Assembly (NCBI RefSeq): GCF_034043515.1
Contig: NZ_CP138214.1
Coordinates: 2,294,001-2,358,000, forward strand
Direction of reading: 5' to 3'
Length of the DNA: 64,000 bases
From: Pseudomonas sp. MUP55
GTDB lineage: Bacteria > Pseudomonadota > Gammaproteobacteria > Pseudomonadales > Pseudomonadaceae
The notes beneath the pieces are model-generated. The model did no database searches and was not told where the DNA came from. It worked only from the letters and a program-made list of their open reading frames with translations. This document shows, piece by piece, positions 43,232 to 52,277 of the stretch. The position numbers and the translations under genes are program-made. The stretch's first letter is position 1; each line of letters starts with the position of its first letter.

Positions 43232-44043
43232 ATCACGAACGGCCAGGTGGAGAAGCGCTCCAGAAACTTCATCAGGCCCCAGATCGCGAAGAACGCCGAG
43301 ATGCTCGCCACCACCAGGCCGAAGATCAAGTGTGGCCAGGCATGGGCGGGCATGTCGGCGTGCAGCAGCACCCACAGCTCTTTCAAGCCGGCAAGGGCGA
43401 TGGCGGGCAGGCCCAGCAGAAATGAAAACCGCGCCGCTTCTTCGCGCTTGAAGTTGAGGAACAGCGCGGCGGTCAGGGTCGAGCCCGAACGCGAGACTCC
43501 TGGAATCAACGCGCCAATCTGCGCGATGCCCACGATCAGCGCATCACGCAAGCGCATCTGGCTGACCTCGCGGGTGTGGCGGGCGCGCAGTTCGGCCGCT
43601 GCCAGTAACACCGCCATCACCACGCAGGCGATACCGATCACCATCAAGCCACGCAGGGGCGAGTTGCAGGTATTCAAGGTCGAAGACAGTGCCAGGCCGG
43701 CAATGCAGATCGGAATAGTCGCCAGCACGATCGCCACCGCCAGCTTGAACCAGCGGTCGTTGTAGTCACCCCGGCGCACGGCACTGATGCTGCCGGTGGT
43801 CACTTGGTGCACGTCGCGCCAGAAGTAGCTCACCACCGCCGCCAGCGCCGCCAATTGCATCGCCGCGGAAAATGCCGAGCCGGGATCCTGCCAGCCGAGC
43901 AGGGCAGGGACCACGCGCATGTGGGCGGTGGATGAGACCGGCAGCAGCTCGGTGATGCCCTGGATCACGCCCAGGATAAAAATCTGCAGGTAATCCAGGG
44001 AGGCAAAACCCACATCCAGGCCGGCGGAGCAGACGTTAGTCAA
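43171..44043 (-). CDS. uppP: Undecaprenyl-diphosphate phosphatase
   Basis: A 290-residue membrane phosphatase (BacA/UppP) that recycles the lipid carrier for peptidoglycan synthesis. GVIQGITELLPVSSTAH and GALIPGVSRSGST are the two active-site motifs; about eight helices are predicted. The start appears to be TTG 44043, as AAGGA lies 8 nt upstream and no ATG precedes the first helix; GTG 44013 is an alternative. The 3' end overlaps the convergent TIM-barrel gene by 61 bp. Confidence 0.92.
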   Translation of the reverse strand: MTNVCSAGLDVGFASLDYLQIFILGVIQGITELLPVSSTAHMRVVPALLGWQDPGSAFSAAMQLAALAAVVSYFWRDVHQVTTGSISAVRRGDYNDRWFKLAVAIVLATIPICIAGLALSSTLNTCNSPLRGLMVIGIACVVMAVLLAAAELRARHTREVSQMRLRDALIVGIAQIGALIPGVSRSGSTLTAALFLNFKREEAARFSFLLGLPAIALAGLKELWVLLHADMPAHAWPHLIFGLVVASISAFFAIWGLMKFLERFSTWPFVIYRAVLGVFLIVAVSTGLLS

Positions 44044-44220
44044 GATAGATGTCCTTGCTAAAAGAGAGAGCCGGCGAAGTTTATTCTAAATGTTTCAGGA
44101 TTTCGGACAGGGCTGAGGCTATCTGCAATCGGTTCAGCCAATAGAAAGGTTGGGCGATGTATTGGCCTGGCCAGTGGATTTGTGAACAATGGCGCCCTGC
44201 GTTTTTTCACCGAGAGCCCC

Positions 44221-44727
44221 ATGCCTGAAACCACCGTCGAATTGATCCAGACCGGCCCTGAACACGCCGAGCTGATCCGCAATCTTTACCAGTACTACGC
44301 CTACGAATCTTCCGATTGGGAACAGGAAGACGTCGAGGCCGATGGCCGTTTCTATATCCACGACGAACACCTGACCCGTTACTGGCAAGACCCGCAGTGG
44401 AGCGCCAACCTGTTATTGGTAGACGGCTATATCGCCGGTTTCCTCCTGATCGAAGGCAGCGAACTGCCCGGCATCGATGCCCTGGAGCTGGCCGACCTGT
44501 TCATCCTCAAGCGCTACCGCCGCAAAGGCATCGGCCGCGCCATCGCCACCCAGGTGCTGTGCAGCGGCGAGGCCAATTGGCTGGTGCGTTTCTATGATCA
44601 GGACGAAGTGTCCCAGGCTTTCTGGCGCACGGTGCTGGATAACCTGCCGCGCCCGGTGCAGATGCTGGAGCTTGAGGATGAGCCGCACTTGATCAGCTAC
44701 CTGGTGACCCACGCTTCACTGCATTGA
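44221..44727 (+). CDS. GNAT-family N-acetyltransferase
   Basis: A 168-residue acetyltransferase. The acetyl-CoA-binding motif A is ADLFILKRYRRKGIGRAIA, preceded by the beta-4 strand NLLLVDGYIAGFLLIEG. The substrate is unknown. The start at 44221 (MPETTVELIQ) is chosen with GAGAG upstream; an in-frame ATG at 44182 would add 13 residues. The 3' end overlaps the convergent AraC-type gene by 12 bp. Confidence 0.88.
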   Translation: MPETTVELIQTGPEHAELIRNLYQYYAYESSDWEQEDVEADGRFYIHDEHLTRYWQDPQWSANLLLVDGYIAGFLLIEGSELPGIDALELADLFILKRYRRKGIGRAIATQVLCSGEANWLVRFYDQDEVSQAFWRTVLDNLPRPVQMLELEDEPHLISYLVTHASLH

Positions 44728-45675
44728 CCGGCTGGCCTGAGGCGGACTGAACAACACCTGCTGCATCGCCTGCGGCGGTTGCCCGAACGCCCGCAGAAAC
44801 GCCTGGCGCATGCGCTCGCGATCACCAAAGCCGGTTTCGCGGGCCACCACTTCGACCGGGTGGCGACTGGTTTCCATCATCGCGCGCGCCGCTTCCACGC
44901 GCAGGGCCTCGATGGCCTTGGCCGGCGTCTGCCCGGTTTCTTCGCGAAACACCCGGCTGAACTGGCGCGGGCTGAGGCGGGCGACGTCGGCCAGGGCTTC
45001 CACCGACAGGTCGTGGGTGAGGTTTTCACGGGCGTAGGCCAGGGCCAGTTGTACGCGGTCGGACTTGGGGTCCAGTTCGAGCAACGCCGACAGTTGCGAT
45101 TGCTCGCTGCCGCGCCGTTGTGCGATCACCAGCTTGCGTGCAATGCGCCGGGCCAGGTCGCTGCCCAGGTCGTTCTCTACCATGGCCAGCGCCAGGTCGA
45201 CCCCGGCGCTCATGCCGGCGCCGGTCCACACCTGGCCGTCGACCACGAATAACTTGTCTTCCTCCAGATGGATATGCGGGTAGCGTTTGCGAAACGCCGG
45301 CGCGTGGATCCAGTGGGTGGTGGTGCGTTTACCTTCCAGCAAGCCAGCTTCGGCCAGCACGAAAATGCCCATGCACAGCGAGGCCACGCGGCGCGATTGC
45401 GCGGAGGCGGCCTTGACCATCTCCAGCAGATTGGCTTCCGGCAGGCGAAACTCCAGGTAGCCGCTGACGATCAGCGTGTCATAACCCTGCGGCCGAATCG
45501 GCGAGGTGTTCACCGAAAAGCCCTGGGACGTCATCACCGCGCCGCCGCTTTCCGACACCAGGTGAAACTCATAGGCCGGCTCGCCCCGCAACAGGTTGGC
45601 GCACTCGAACACCGAACCCAGGCTGAGGCTCAACGACTGGAAGTTCGGGTACACCATCAGCGCAACGCTGTGCAT
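44716..45675 (-). CDS. GlxA-type transcriptional regulator (DJ-1/PfpI domain plus AraC HTH)
   Basis: A 319-residue protein. The DJ-1/PfpI-like domain covers residues 1-185, with SLCMGIFVLAEAGLL at the nucleophile elbow. The AraC double HTH covers residues 215-310 (LSVEALADVARLSPRQFSRV; PVEVVARETGFGDRERM). GlxA-type proteins sense small metabolites and control nitrogen or amine catabolism. ATG 45675 is chosen because GGAG is 7 nt upstream. The target is unknown and the gene stands alone. Confidence 0.9.
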   Translation of the reverse strand: MHSVALMVYPNFQSLSLSLGSVFECANLLRGEPAYEFHLVSESGGAVMTSQGFSVNTSPIRPQGYDTLIVSGYLEFRLPEANLLEMVKAASAQSRRVASLCMGIFVLAEAGLLEGKRTTTHWIHAPAFRKRYPHIHLEEDKLFVVDGQVWTGAGMSAGVDLALAMVENDLGSDLARRIARKLVIAQRRGSEQSQLSALLELDPKSDRVQLALAYARENLTHDLSVEALADVARLSPRQFSRVFREETGQTPAKAIEALRVEAARAMMETSRHPVEVVARETGFGDRERMRQAFLRAFGQPPQAMQQVLFSPPQASRSMQ

Positions 45676-45816
45676 TGTCATTCTCCAAGGGGCGCGGGAG
45701 GGGGGATTGTCGGCGCGTGCCCGGTAAACGGCAACTGCCTTTGGCCGATGGCCGGAATCCTTGCGCATCTGACATTGTGAGCCTGCGAGCGTGGCCCTAA
45801 CATTCCTCCAACGAAC

Positions 45817-45831
45817 TAGACGACTGGTCTA
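45817..45831. promoter_or_regulatory. NemR-type operator
   Basis: TAGAC-GACTG-GTCTA is an inverted repeat with 5-bp arms, 18 bp upstream of nemR. It resembles the TAGAC/GTCTA boxes described for E. coli NemR (from memory). Confidence 0.6.
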
Positions 45832-45849
45832 ATCGTCAGGAGGCCAAGC

Positions 45850-46479
45850 ATGAACAGCCAAACCCGAAGTGCACGACAGACCATCCTTGAAAGCGCGCAA
45901 GCGATTGTGGGCGCCAAGGGATTTTCCGCGGTGGGCTTGAACGAAATACTTCAAGCCGCCGCCGTGCCGAAGGGTTCGTTCTATCACTACTTCGCTTCCA
46001 AGGACGCTTTCGGCGTGGTGCTGCTCGATACCTACTTCGATAACTACGTACACGGCATGGAGCAATTGTTCAGCCAGGCGGATGTGTCCTGCTACACCAA
46101 GCTGATGCGCTACTGGCAGGCCTGGATCGACAACCACACTGGCTGCACCGATACCGGCAAATGCCTTGCCGTCAAACTCGGCGCCGAGGTGTCAGACCTT
46201 TCAGAGCCGATGCGCCTGGCATTGCAGCGCGGTACGTCACGCACCATCGATTTGCTTGCCACGGCCCTGCGCCAGGGTGTGCAAGAGGGTTCGCTGAGTA
46301 TCGAGCAAGACCCGCAAAGCCTGGCCCGACGCCTGTATGCGTTGTGGCTGGGGACCAGCGTCATGGGCAAGATCAACCGTACCACCGCGCCGTTCGACGA
46401 GGCGCTGGGGCTGACCCGGCAGTTGCTGGGCCAGCCTGAATATCCCGCTAATCACAACGATCGAGGCACTGGAAAATGA
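45850..46479 (+). CDS. nemR: TetR-family electrophile-responsive repressor NemR
   Basis: A 209-residue TetR repressor. The HTH is GLNEILQAAAVPKGSFYHYF. The effector domain is very like E. coli NemR (GKCLAVKLGAEVSDLSEPMR). C105 and K174 align with E. coli C106 and K175, which form the reversible sulfenamide switch on exposure to reactive chlorine and methylglyoxal. It heads an operon with a DJ-1/PfpI protein (4-bp overlap) and an ene reductase, matching the nem electrophile-defence logic. Autoregulation through 45817-45831 is likely. Confidence 0.9.
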   Translation: MNSQTRSARQTILESAQAIVGAKGFSAVGLNEILQAAAVPKGSFYHYFASKDAFGVVLLDTYFDNYVHGMEQLFSQADVSCYTKLMRYWQAWIDNHTGCTDTGKCLAVKLGAEVSDLSEPMRLALQRGTSRTIDLLATALRQGVQEGSLSIEQDPQSLARRLYALWLGTSVMGKINRTTAPFDEALGLTRQLLGQPEYPANHNDRGTGK

Positions 46480-47153
46480 AAGTATTAATGGTACTGACCT
46501 CTCACGACCAGCTTGGCGATACCGGCCGCAAGACCGGCTTCTGGCTCGAAGAGTTTGCCGCTCCCTATTACGCGTTCAAGGACGCCGGCGCCGATATCGT
46601 GCTGGCATCGCCGGCCGGTGGCCAGCCGCCGCTGGACCCGGTCAGCGATCAGCCGGACTTCCAGACCGAACAAACCCGGCGCTTCGCCGCTGACCCGGCC
46701 GTGCAGCAGGCCCTGGCGACCACGGTGAAACTGGAGTCGGTCAACGCCGCCGACTTCGACACCGTGTTCTACCCAGGAGGCCACGGCCCGCTGTGGGACC
46801 TGGCCGAGTCGCCGGTGTCCATCGCGCTGATCGAGTCGTTCGAGCGCGCCGGCAAGCCTATCGGGTTTGTCTGCCACGCACCGGGCGCCTTGCGTCACGT
46901 CAAGGCGGTCAACGGCGCGCCACTGATCAAGGGCCGTCGCGTCACCGGATTCTCCAACTCGGAAGAAGCCGCGGTGGAATTGACCGAGGTGGTGCCCTTC
47001 CTGATTGAAGATGAATTCAAGAAACTGGGCGGCACGTACGAGAAGGGCGCCGACTGGCAGTCTTTCGTGATTGTCGATGGCTTGCTGGTGACGGGGCAGA
47101 ACCCCGGCAGTTCCAGCGACGTAGCCAAGGCCCTGCTCAAACTCACCGCTTAA
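46476..47153 (+). CDS. Type 1 glutamine amidotransferase/DJ-1-PfpI protein (Hsp31/glyoxalase III-like)
   Basis: A 225-residue protein. The nucleophile C133 with H134 is in GFVCHAPGAL and the acidic partner E25 in TGFWLEEFAAPY, the pattern of class III DJ-1 proteins such as HchA that convert methylglyoxal to lactate without glutathione. YPGGHGPLWDL forms the oxyanion region. Overlapping the nemR stop (ATGA) and preceding the ene reductase, it fits a reactive-carbonyl detoxification operon. Confidence 0.88.
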   Translation: MKVLMVLTSHDQLGDTGRKTGFWLEEFAAPYYAFKDAGADIVLASPAGGQPPLDPVSDQPDFQTEQTRRFAADPAVQQALATTVKLESVNAADFDTVFYPGGHGPLWDLAESPVSIALIESFERAGKPIGFVCHAPGALRHVKAVNGAPLIKGRRVTGFSNSEEAAVELTEVVPFLIEDEFKKLGGTYEKGADWQSFVIVDGLLVTGQNPGSSSDVAKALLKLTA

Positions 47154-47176
47154 CTTAAACAAACGATTGATGCGTT

Positions 47177-47196
47177 GGCGGCTCGCAAGAGCCGCC
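47177..47196 (+). terminator. Perfect hairpin with GCAA tetraloop between the DJ-1 and ene reductase genes
   Basis: GGCGGCTC-GCAA-GAGCCGCC forms an 8-bp perfect GC stem closed by a GNRA loop and followed by AGTGTTTT. It could end part of the transcription or protect the upstream mRNA, giving different levels of the two enzymes. Confidence 0.5.
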
Positions 47197-47231
47197 AGTG
47201 TTTTCGCTCGTCCTGAATTTGGAAGATTCCC

Positions 47232-48359
47232 ATGGCTCATTCATTGAACACTCCAGTAAAACTGGGGCATCACACCTTGAACAACCGCGTCGTGCTGCCG
47301 CCCCTGACGCGTCAGCGCAGCGCTCAACCCGGCGATATCGCCACCGACTTGATGGCTGAGTACTACCGTCAACGCGCCAGCGCCGGTTTCATGGTCAGCG
47401 AGGGCACCCAGATCGAGCCGCGTGGCCAGGGTTATGCGTGGACACCGGGGATCTACACCCCGGCGCAGATCAACGGCTGGCGCAAGGTCACCGAGGCGGT
47501 GCATGCCGAAGGCGGCGTGATCTTCGCCCAGTTGTGGCATGTGGGCCGCGTGTCCCATAACGCCTTGCAACCCGACGGCGCCGCGCCGGTCGCCCCGTCG
47601 GCAATCCAGGCCCTGCAGGCGAAGGCGTTCATCGAAACCGCGCCGGGTGTCGGTGAGCTTAAGCAACCCCCGGTACCCCGCGCCCTGACGGTGCTGGAGA
47701 TCGAGGAACTGGTCGGCCATTACGCACAAGCGGCGCGCAATGCGTTGGATGCAGGCTTCGACGGGGTGGAGATTCATTCGGCCAATGGCTATCTGGTCAA
47801 CCAGTTCATCTCGGCCCATTCCAACCAGCGTGAGGATGAATACGGCGGGTCCCTGGAAAACCGCCTGCGCTTCTTGCGCGAAATCGTCGAAGCGGTATGC
47901 CGCGTCGTGGGCCCCGAGCGTGTGGGCGTGCGTTTTTCACCGTTGTTCAGCGGCACCGATCAGGAGCGGGTGTATATCGGCCTGGTGGAAGAAGACCCGC
48001 ACCACACCTACATCGAAGCGATCAAAGTGCTGGAACAGTCGGGTATCGCTTACGTCTCCATCGCCGAAGCCGACTGGGACAATGCTCCCATCCTGCCCGA
48101 CAGCTTCCGCCAGGCCGTACGCAGCACCTTCAGTGGGCGCATCCTTTATGCCGGCCGCTACACCGCCGAACGTGGCGCACAGTTGGTCGACGCGGGGCTG
48201 GCCGACCTGATTGCCTTCGGTCGCCCGTTCATTGCCAACCCGGACCTGCCGCAGCGGTTGTTCAACGACTGGCCGTTGAATGCGTTGAAGGCCGATGGGC
48301 TGTATGGCGGGACTGAAGCTGGGTACGTCGACTATCCGGAATATGCCCAACCAAACTGA
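47232..48359 (+). CDS. NemA-like ene reductase (old yellow enzyme family)
   Basis: A 375-residue FMN-dependent OYE. PPLTRQRS near the N-terminus, the MAEYYRQRASAG segment, QLWHVGRVSH, VEIHSANGYLVNQF with the substrate-binding His/Asn pair, and the final YGGTEAGYVDYPEY match the classical NemA/PETNR branch, not the XenA branch found at 12577. It reduces activated alkenes such as N-ethylmaleimide and quinones. Downstream of nemR and the DJ-1 gene, so probably induced by electrophiles. Confidence 0.9.
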   Translation: MAHSLNTPVKLGHHTLNNRVVLPPLTRQRSAQPGDIATDLMAEYYRQRASAGFMVSEGTQIEPRGQGYAWTPGIYTPAQINGWRKVTEAVHAEGGVIFAQLWHVGRVSHNALQPDGAAPVAPSAIQALQAKAFIETAPGVGELKQPPVPRALTVLEIEELVGHYAQAARNALDAGFDGVEIHSANGYLVNQFISAHSNQREDEYGGSLENRLRFLREIVEAVCRVVGPERVGVRFSPLFSGTDQERVYIGLVEEDPHHTYIEAIKVLEQSGIAYVSIAEADWDNAPILPDSFRQAVRSTFSGRILYAGRYTAERGAQLVDAGLADLIAFGRPFIANPDLPQRLFNDWPLNALKADGLYGGTEAGYVDYPEYAQPN

Positions 48360-48385
48360 GCGCAAACGCTACCCCTGTGACGGAT

Positions 48386-48430
48386 GTGGGAGGGCTTCGC
48401 CCTCCAGCGGGAGCAAGCTCCCTCGCCACA
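48386..48430. repeat. Short REP-type palindrome
   Basis: GTGGGAGGGCTTCGCCCTCC is itself a hairpin and is followed by GCGGGAGCAAGCTCCCTCGC, another hairpin, giving a compact variant pair between the convergent nemA-like and quinone reductase genes. Confidence 0.75.
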
Positions 48431-48444
48431 GGGGCAGGCGTGTT

Positions 48445-49443
48445 TTATTCCACCCGCAACACAATCTTGCCGATATGATCGCCACCTTCCATCCGCGCGT
48501 GCGCCTGGGCCGCGTCGGTGTATTCATACACCTTGTCGATGATCGGCAGGCAGCGCCCTTCGCTCAACACCGGCCATACATGCTCACGCAACTGATCGGC
48601 AATCGCAGCCTTTTCTTCGCGGGTGCGGGCGCGCAACAGCGAACCTGTGATCACCGCGCGTTTGCCGAGAATGGTCAGCAGGTCGACATCATTGGCCTTG
48701 CCGCCACCCAGGAAGCCCAGCATTACCAGGTGGCCGTCCATGCCCAGGGCCTTGAGGTTGTTGTTGAGGTACGAGGCACCCATGATGTCGAGGATCACAT
48801 CGACGCCCTGGCCGTCGGTTTGCTCGGCGATGACCTCGGCAAAATCCTGTTCACGGTAATTGATCGGCTGCGCCCCGAGCTTGGCAATCGCCGCGCATTT
48901 CTCGGCGCTGCCGGCGGTGGCGAATGCCTGGATGCCGAATTCCTGGCAGAGCATCAAGGCGGTGGTACCGATGCCGCTGGTGCCGCCGTGGATCAGGGCG
49001 CGTTCGCCGTTACAGGCGCCGCCGAGACCGAACAGGTTGGCCCAGACGGTGAAAAAGGTTTCCGGCACGGCAGCGGCTTGAATCCAGTCCATGCCTTCGG
49101 GAATCGGCAACGCCTGGCTGGCCGGCACCGCGCAGAACTGGGCATAGCCGCCACCATTGGTCAGGGCGCAGACCTTGTCGCCAAGCGCGTATAGATCCAC
49201 GCCTTCGCCCAGCGCCACCACTTCACCGGCCACTTCCAGGCCCGGAATCGGGCTCATGCCGGGTTTCATCGGGTACTTGCCGGCCCGTTGCAGGGCGTCA
49301 GGGCGGTTGACCCCGGCCGCATGCACGCGAATCAGGATCTCGCCCGGGCCGGCCACCGGTACGTCGGCGCGACGCGGTTGCAGCACGTCGGGGCCGCCAG
49401 GGGCGGTGATTTCGATCAGGGTCATTTCTTGTGGCAAGGTCAT
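48445..49443 (-). CDS. NAD(P)H quinone oxidoreductase, zeta-crystallin/PIG3 type
   Basis: A 332-residue medium-chain reductase without zinc ligands. GVNRPDALQRAGKYP is the PIG3-type substrate segment, IHGGTSGIGTTALML is the NADPH motif (AxxGxxG variant), and ATAGSAEKCA follows. It transfers electrons from NADPH to quinones. Its start overlaps the stop of the MFS gene by 4 bp, so the two are co-transcribed. Confidence 0.92.
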   Translation of the reverse strand: MTLPQEMTLIEITAPGGPDVLQPRRADVPVAGPGEILIRVHAAGVNRPDALQRAGKYPMKPGMSPIPGLEVAGEVVALGEGVDLYALGDKVCALTNGGGYAQFCAVPASQALPIPEGMDWIQAAAVPETFFTVWANLFGLGGACNGERALIHGGTSGIGTTALMLCQEFGIQAFATAGSAEKCAAIAKLGAQPINYREQDFAEVIAEQTDGQGVDVILDIMGASYLNNNLKALGMDGHLVMLGFLGGGKANDVDLLTILGKRAVITGSLLRARTREEKAAIADQLREHVWPVLSEGRCLPIIDKVYEYTDAAQAHARMEGGDHIGKIVLRVE

Positions 49444-50669
49444 GAATGGGTTCCTGTAGCAATGAGCGTATGGGTTGGGACCGTGGCGAGCGGTCGACGG
49501 TTCAGCCAGATCATGCCCGCTTCCAGCAGCAGTGCAACCACAATGGCGCCCGCCGCGATCAGGAACAACAGCACATGCTGACCGCCAGTGCCGTTGAACA
49601 GCGCCGAGTAGGCAAAACCTGCGAGCGCCTGGAAGGTGGCAAAGGACACCGTCGCCCGGCTCCACGCAATCTGTTGCGGGTGATGCTGGGGGATCAATTC
49701 GTGGACCCGCGCCAGTGCCAGCGGCACGATGCCTGGGGGGAACGAGCCGAGGATCAGTGCCAACCCGGCGAGGGCAGTGAAGGAGCTCGAGACCGCCAGC
49801 AAACCCAGGGCCATCGCCTGTATCACCAGCACGACGCGAATACTCAAGCGGGCGCCGAGCGTGTCGGCAAGAAAACCGTAGGTCACCGGCCCGGCAATGG
49901 CGCCCAGCCCATACATAACCCAGACCATCGCCCCGACGTGTGACCCGGCACCCAGGCCGCGTGCCACGTAGTCCAACAGGAATACCATGGCCGGCACCAG
50001 ACCGGCAGCCATGAAGGCGTATTGCGCGAACAGCAGGTACACCGCTGACGGTGTCGGCGTTTTAACCGTCGGCGGCGCTGCTTCCTGCACCGTGCCGTTG
50101 GGCCAGGCGAACCAGCTGGCGGCGGTCAGCACCAGGGCCAGCAGGCCCAGGCCGAACCAGGTCTGCTGCAGGCCCAGGCTCAGCAACGGCGGCACGATCG
50201 TGCCGGAGCCGGCGATGCCCAGGCCGATGCCGAGGAAAATCGCACCACTGGCCAAGCCACGGCGCGCGGCCGGAACATGCGGCAGCACGGTCGCCGCTAC
50301 CAGCACCATGATCGCGCCGCCGGCGATGCCCGAGAGCAAGCGCCAAGCGAAGAACCACACCACCGACAAGGGAAAGCCACAAGCGAAAAACGCCAGGGTC
50401 ACCGCCACCAGCATCAGGCGCAGGGCCGTCTTGTTGGAGGTGGCTCGGGCGATGGGCCGGCCGATCAGTGCACCGACCAGGTAACCCACCAGGTTCGCAG
50501 CGCCGAGGTAGACCACGTCGCTGGCGGAAAACCATTGGGCCTGGATGAGTGAGGGAATCAGTGGCGTATAGGCAAAGCGCGCCAGGCCGATGCTGACCAG
50601 GCTGGCGCAGAGCCCGGCGAAGATCGCTAACCAGACGGCGTTTCGGGATGAAGCCTGCGTGTGCTGCAT
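49440..50669 (-). CDS. YbfB/YjiJ-family MFS transporter
   Basis: A 409-residue membrane protein with 12 predicted helices. GLARFAYTPLIPSLI in helix 1 is the YbfB/YjiJ marker. Substrate unknown. It is divergent from a LysR gene, suggesting that LysR controls this transporter-quinone reductase pair. Confidence 0.9.
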   Translation of the reverse strand: MQHTQASSRNAVWLAIFAGLCASLVSIGLARFAYTPLIPSLIQAQWFSASDVVYLGAANLVGYLVGALIGRPIARATSNKTALRLMLVAVTLAFFACGFPLSVVWFFAWRLLSGIAGGAIMVLVAATVLPHVPAARRGLASGAIFLGIGLGIAGSGTIVPPLLSLGLQQTWFGLGLLALVLTAASWFAWPNGTVQEAAPPTVKTPTPSAVYLLFAQYAFMAAGLVPAMVFLLDYVARGLGAGSHVGAMVWVMYGLGAIAGPVTYGFLADTLGARLSIRVVLVIQAMALGLLAVSSSFTALAGLALILGSFPPGIVPLALARVHELIPQHHPQQIAWSRATVSFATFQALAGFAYSALFNGTGGQHVLLFLIAAGAIVVALLLEAGMIWLNRRPLATVPTHTLIATGTHS

Positions 50670-50780
50670 GATGGCGGTCCTGAGTATTTTTCTCTGGCGG
50701 CCAGCATAGCGAGGATTGATGATGCAATAATGCAGCGAATTTGCGGCGTATCGATGCGTTTATGCAGCGGGGGGGTGATG

Positions 50781-51656
50781 ATGAATTGGGACGATGCGCG
50801 AGTGTTTCTGGCGGTGTGCCGTGAAACCACCTTACGTGGCGCGGCGCGGGTGTTGGGTGTGGATCAGGCGACGGTCGGTCGGCGGGTCAATGCACTGGAA
50901 AAATCCCTGGGCGCGACGTTATTCCTGCGCACTTCCGAGGGTTATGCACTGACCGCCGTGGGCGAAGCTGCGTTGCTTTCGGTAGAAAAGATGGAACGCT
51001 CGGCCTTGGAGTTGCAGCGTCAGATACAAGGCCTGGATGAACGCCTCACAGGCATCGTGCGCGTCAGCACCACCGACTCCCTGGCTATCGATTTCCTGAT
51101 CCCGGCCATTGCGCGCCTGCATGAGCAGCACCCGGACGTGCGCGTGCAACTGGACGCCTCCACCCAATTCCTCAGCCTGGCCAAGCGTGAAACCGACATC
51201 GCCGTGCGCAACATCCGCCCGGACAACCCGGACCTGATCGCACGGCGCATCGCCCGCTGGCCGGTGGGGCTGTTCGCGGCGCAGTCCTATATCGACCGCC
51301 ACGGCCTGCCGGAACCGGGCAGCCTGTTCGAAGGCCACGACCTGGTGGTGTACCAACCCTACCTGCAAAATCAGAAAGACCTGACGTTGGCCAGCGAACC
51401 CCTGGGACGCGGGCGGATTGTCGCGACGTTGAGCTCCAGCCTGCTGGTACGCCGCGCGATCGCCGCCGGCATCGGCATTGGCGAGATCCCGGTATACACC
51501 GGCGAACGCGACGGCCTGGTCCGCCTGTGGCCGCAGCGCACGCGGCCATTGCCCTATGACGTCTGGCTGGTGACCCATGCAGACCTGCGTCATACCGCGC
51601 GGGTGCGGGTGGTGATCGATGAAATCGTTGCGGGTTTTTCAGCGTCCTCGGTGTGA
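50781..51656 (+). CDS. LysR-family transcriptional regulator
   Basis: A 291-residue LysR protein: winged HTH at 1-60 (NWDDARVFLAVCRETTLRGA, ATVGRRVNALEKSLGATLF) and co-inducer domain at 88-285. The start (50781, or ATG 50778 directly before it) follows a GGGGGG stretch serving as RBS. It is divergent from the MFS/quinone reductase operon, its probable target. Confidence 0.92.
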   Translation: MNWDDARVFLAVCRETTLRGAARVLGVDQATVGRRVNALEKSLGATLFLRTSEGYALTAVGEAALLSVEKMERSALELQRQIQGLDERLTGIVRVSTTDSLAIDFLIPAIARLHEQHPDVRVQLDASTQFLSLAKRETDIAVRNIRPDNPDLIARRIARWPVGLFAAQSYIDRHGLPEPGSLFEGHDLVVYQPYLQNQKDLTLASEPLGRGRIVATLSSSLLVRRAIAAGIGIGEIPVYTGERDGLVRLWPQRTRPLPYDVWLVTHADLRHTARVRVVIDEIVAGFSASSV

Positions 51657-51736
51657 GGACAGCACACCCCTGCAAGCCCGTCGTTGCGGCCAGGGCCACA
51701 CTGGCAGTCAGTCATTTCGACGGACACAGGTGGCGT

Positions 51737-52123
51737 ATGAGCGAAGCAAGAAGACAAGATATCGGGCTGTTGTTTCTGCGGGTCAGCGGGGCGCTGTTTC
51801 TGCTGTGGGTGCATGGTTTGCCCAAGCTGCTGCACTACGGCGAGCAACTGAAGCTGATCGAAGACCCGTTTCACTTGGGGGCGCCGGTCACTTTGCTGCT
51901 GGCGATATTTGCCGAGGTGCTGTGCCCGCTGCTGATCATCGCGGGGGTTTGGGCGCGCCTGGCCTGCCTGCCGATCCTGGCGGTGCTGGTGATCGCGCTG
52001 TTGGTGGTGCATCCGGAGTGGACGCTGTTCGAAGGGCAGTTTGGCTGGCTGTTGATGATCATCTTCAGCAGCATCCTCATCGCGGGGCGGGGGAGTCTGC
52101 GGCTGGGACGGCGGTTGGCCTGA
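51737..52123 (+). CDS. DoxX-family membrane protein
   Basis: A 128-residue protein with four predicted helices. The first helix LLFLRVSGALFLLWVHGLPK and the IFAEVLCPLLIIAGVWARLA segment are typical of DoxX/SURF4-like proteins associated with redox or quinone functions. Follows the LysR gene by 80 bp. No specific role can be assigned. Confidence 0.85.
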   Translation: MSEARRQDIGLLFLRVSGALFLLWVHGLPKLLHYGEQLKLIEDPFHLGAPVTLLLAIFAEVLCPLLIIAGVWARLACLPILAVLVIALLVVHPEWTLFEGQFGWLLMIIFSSILIAGRGSLRLGRRLA

Positions 52124-52138
52124 GTAAGAAGGTCGGGC

Positions 52139-52171
52139 AAACCCTGATGCCAGTCATCCAGGGTTTTTTTT
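52139..52171 (+). terminator. Rho-independent terminator after the DoxX gene
   Basis: AAACCCTG (52139-52146) and CAGGGTTT (52159-52166) form an 8-bp stem with a 12-nt loop, and five more T follow. It is 15 bp after the DoxX stop. Confidence 0.82.
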
Positions 52172-52270
52172 GTAGGAGCGAGCTTGCTCGCGAAGAACTC
52201 AGAGCCGCCGCGTTTATCCAGAATGAACGCGTTGCCTGGGCGTTTTTCGCGAGCAAGCTCGCTCCTACAG
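52171..52270. repeat. REP doublet, GTAGGAGCGAGCTTGCTCGCG type
   Basis: TGTAGGAGCGAGCTTGCTCG and its reverse complement, with an inner hairpin (CGTTTATCC/GAATGAACG region). Related to the element at 24613-24712. Confidence 0.9.
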
Positions 52271-52277
52271 GGAGTAC

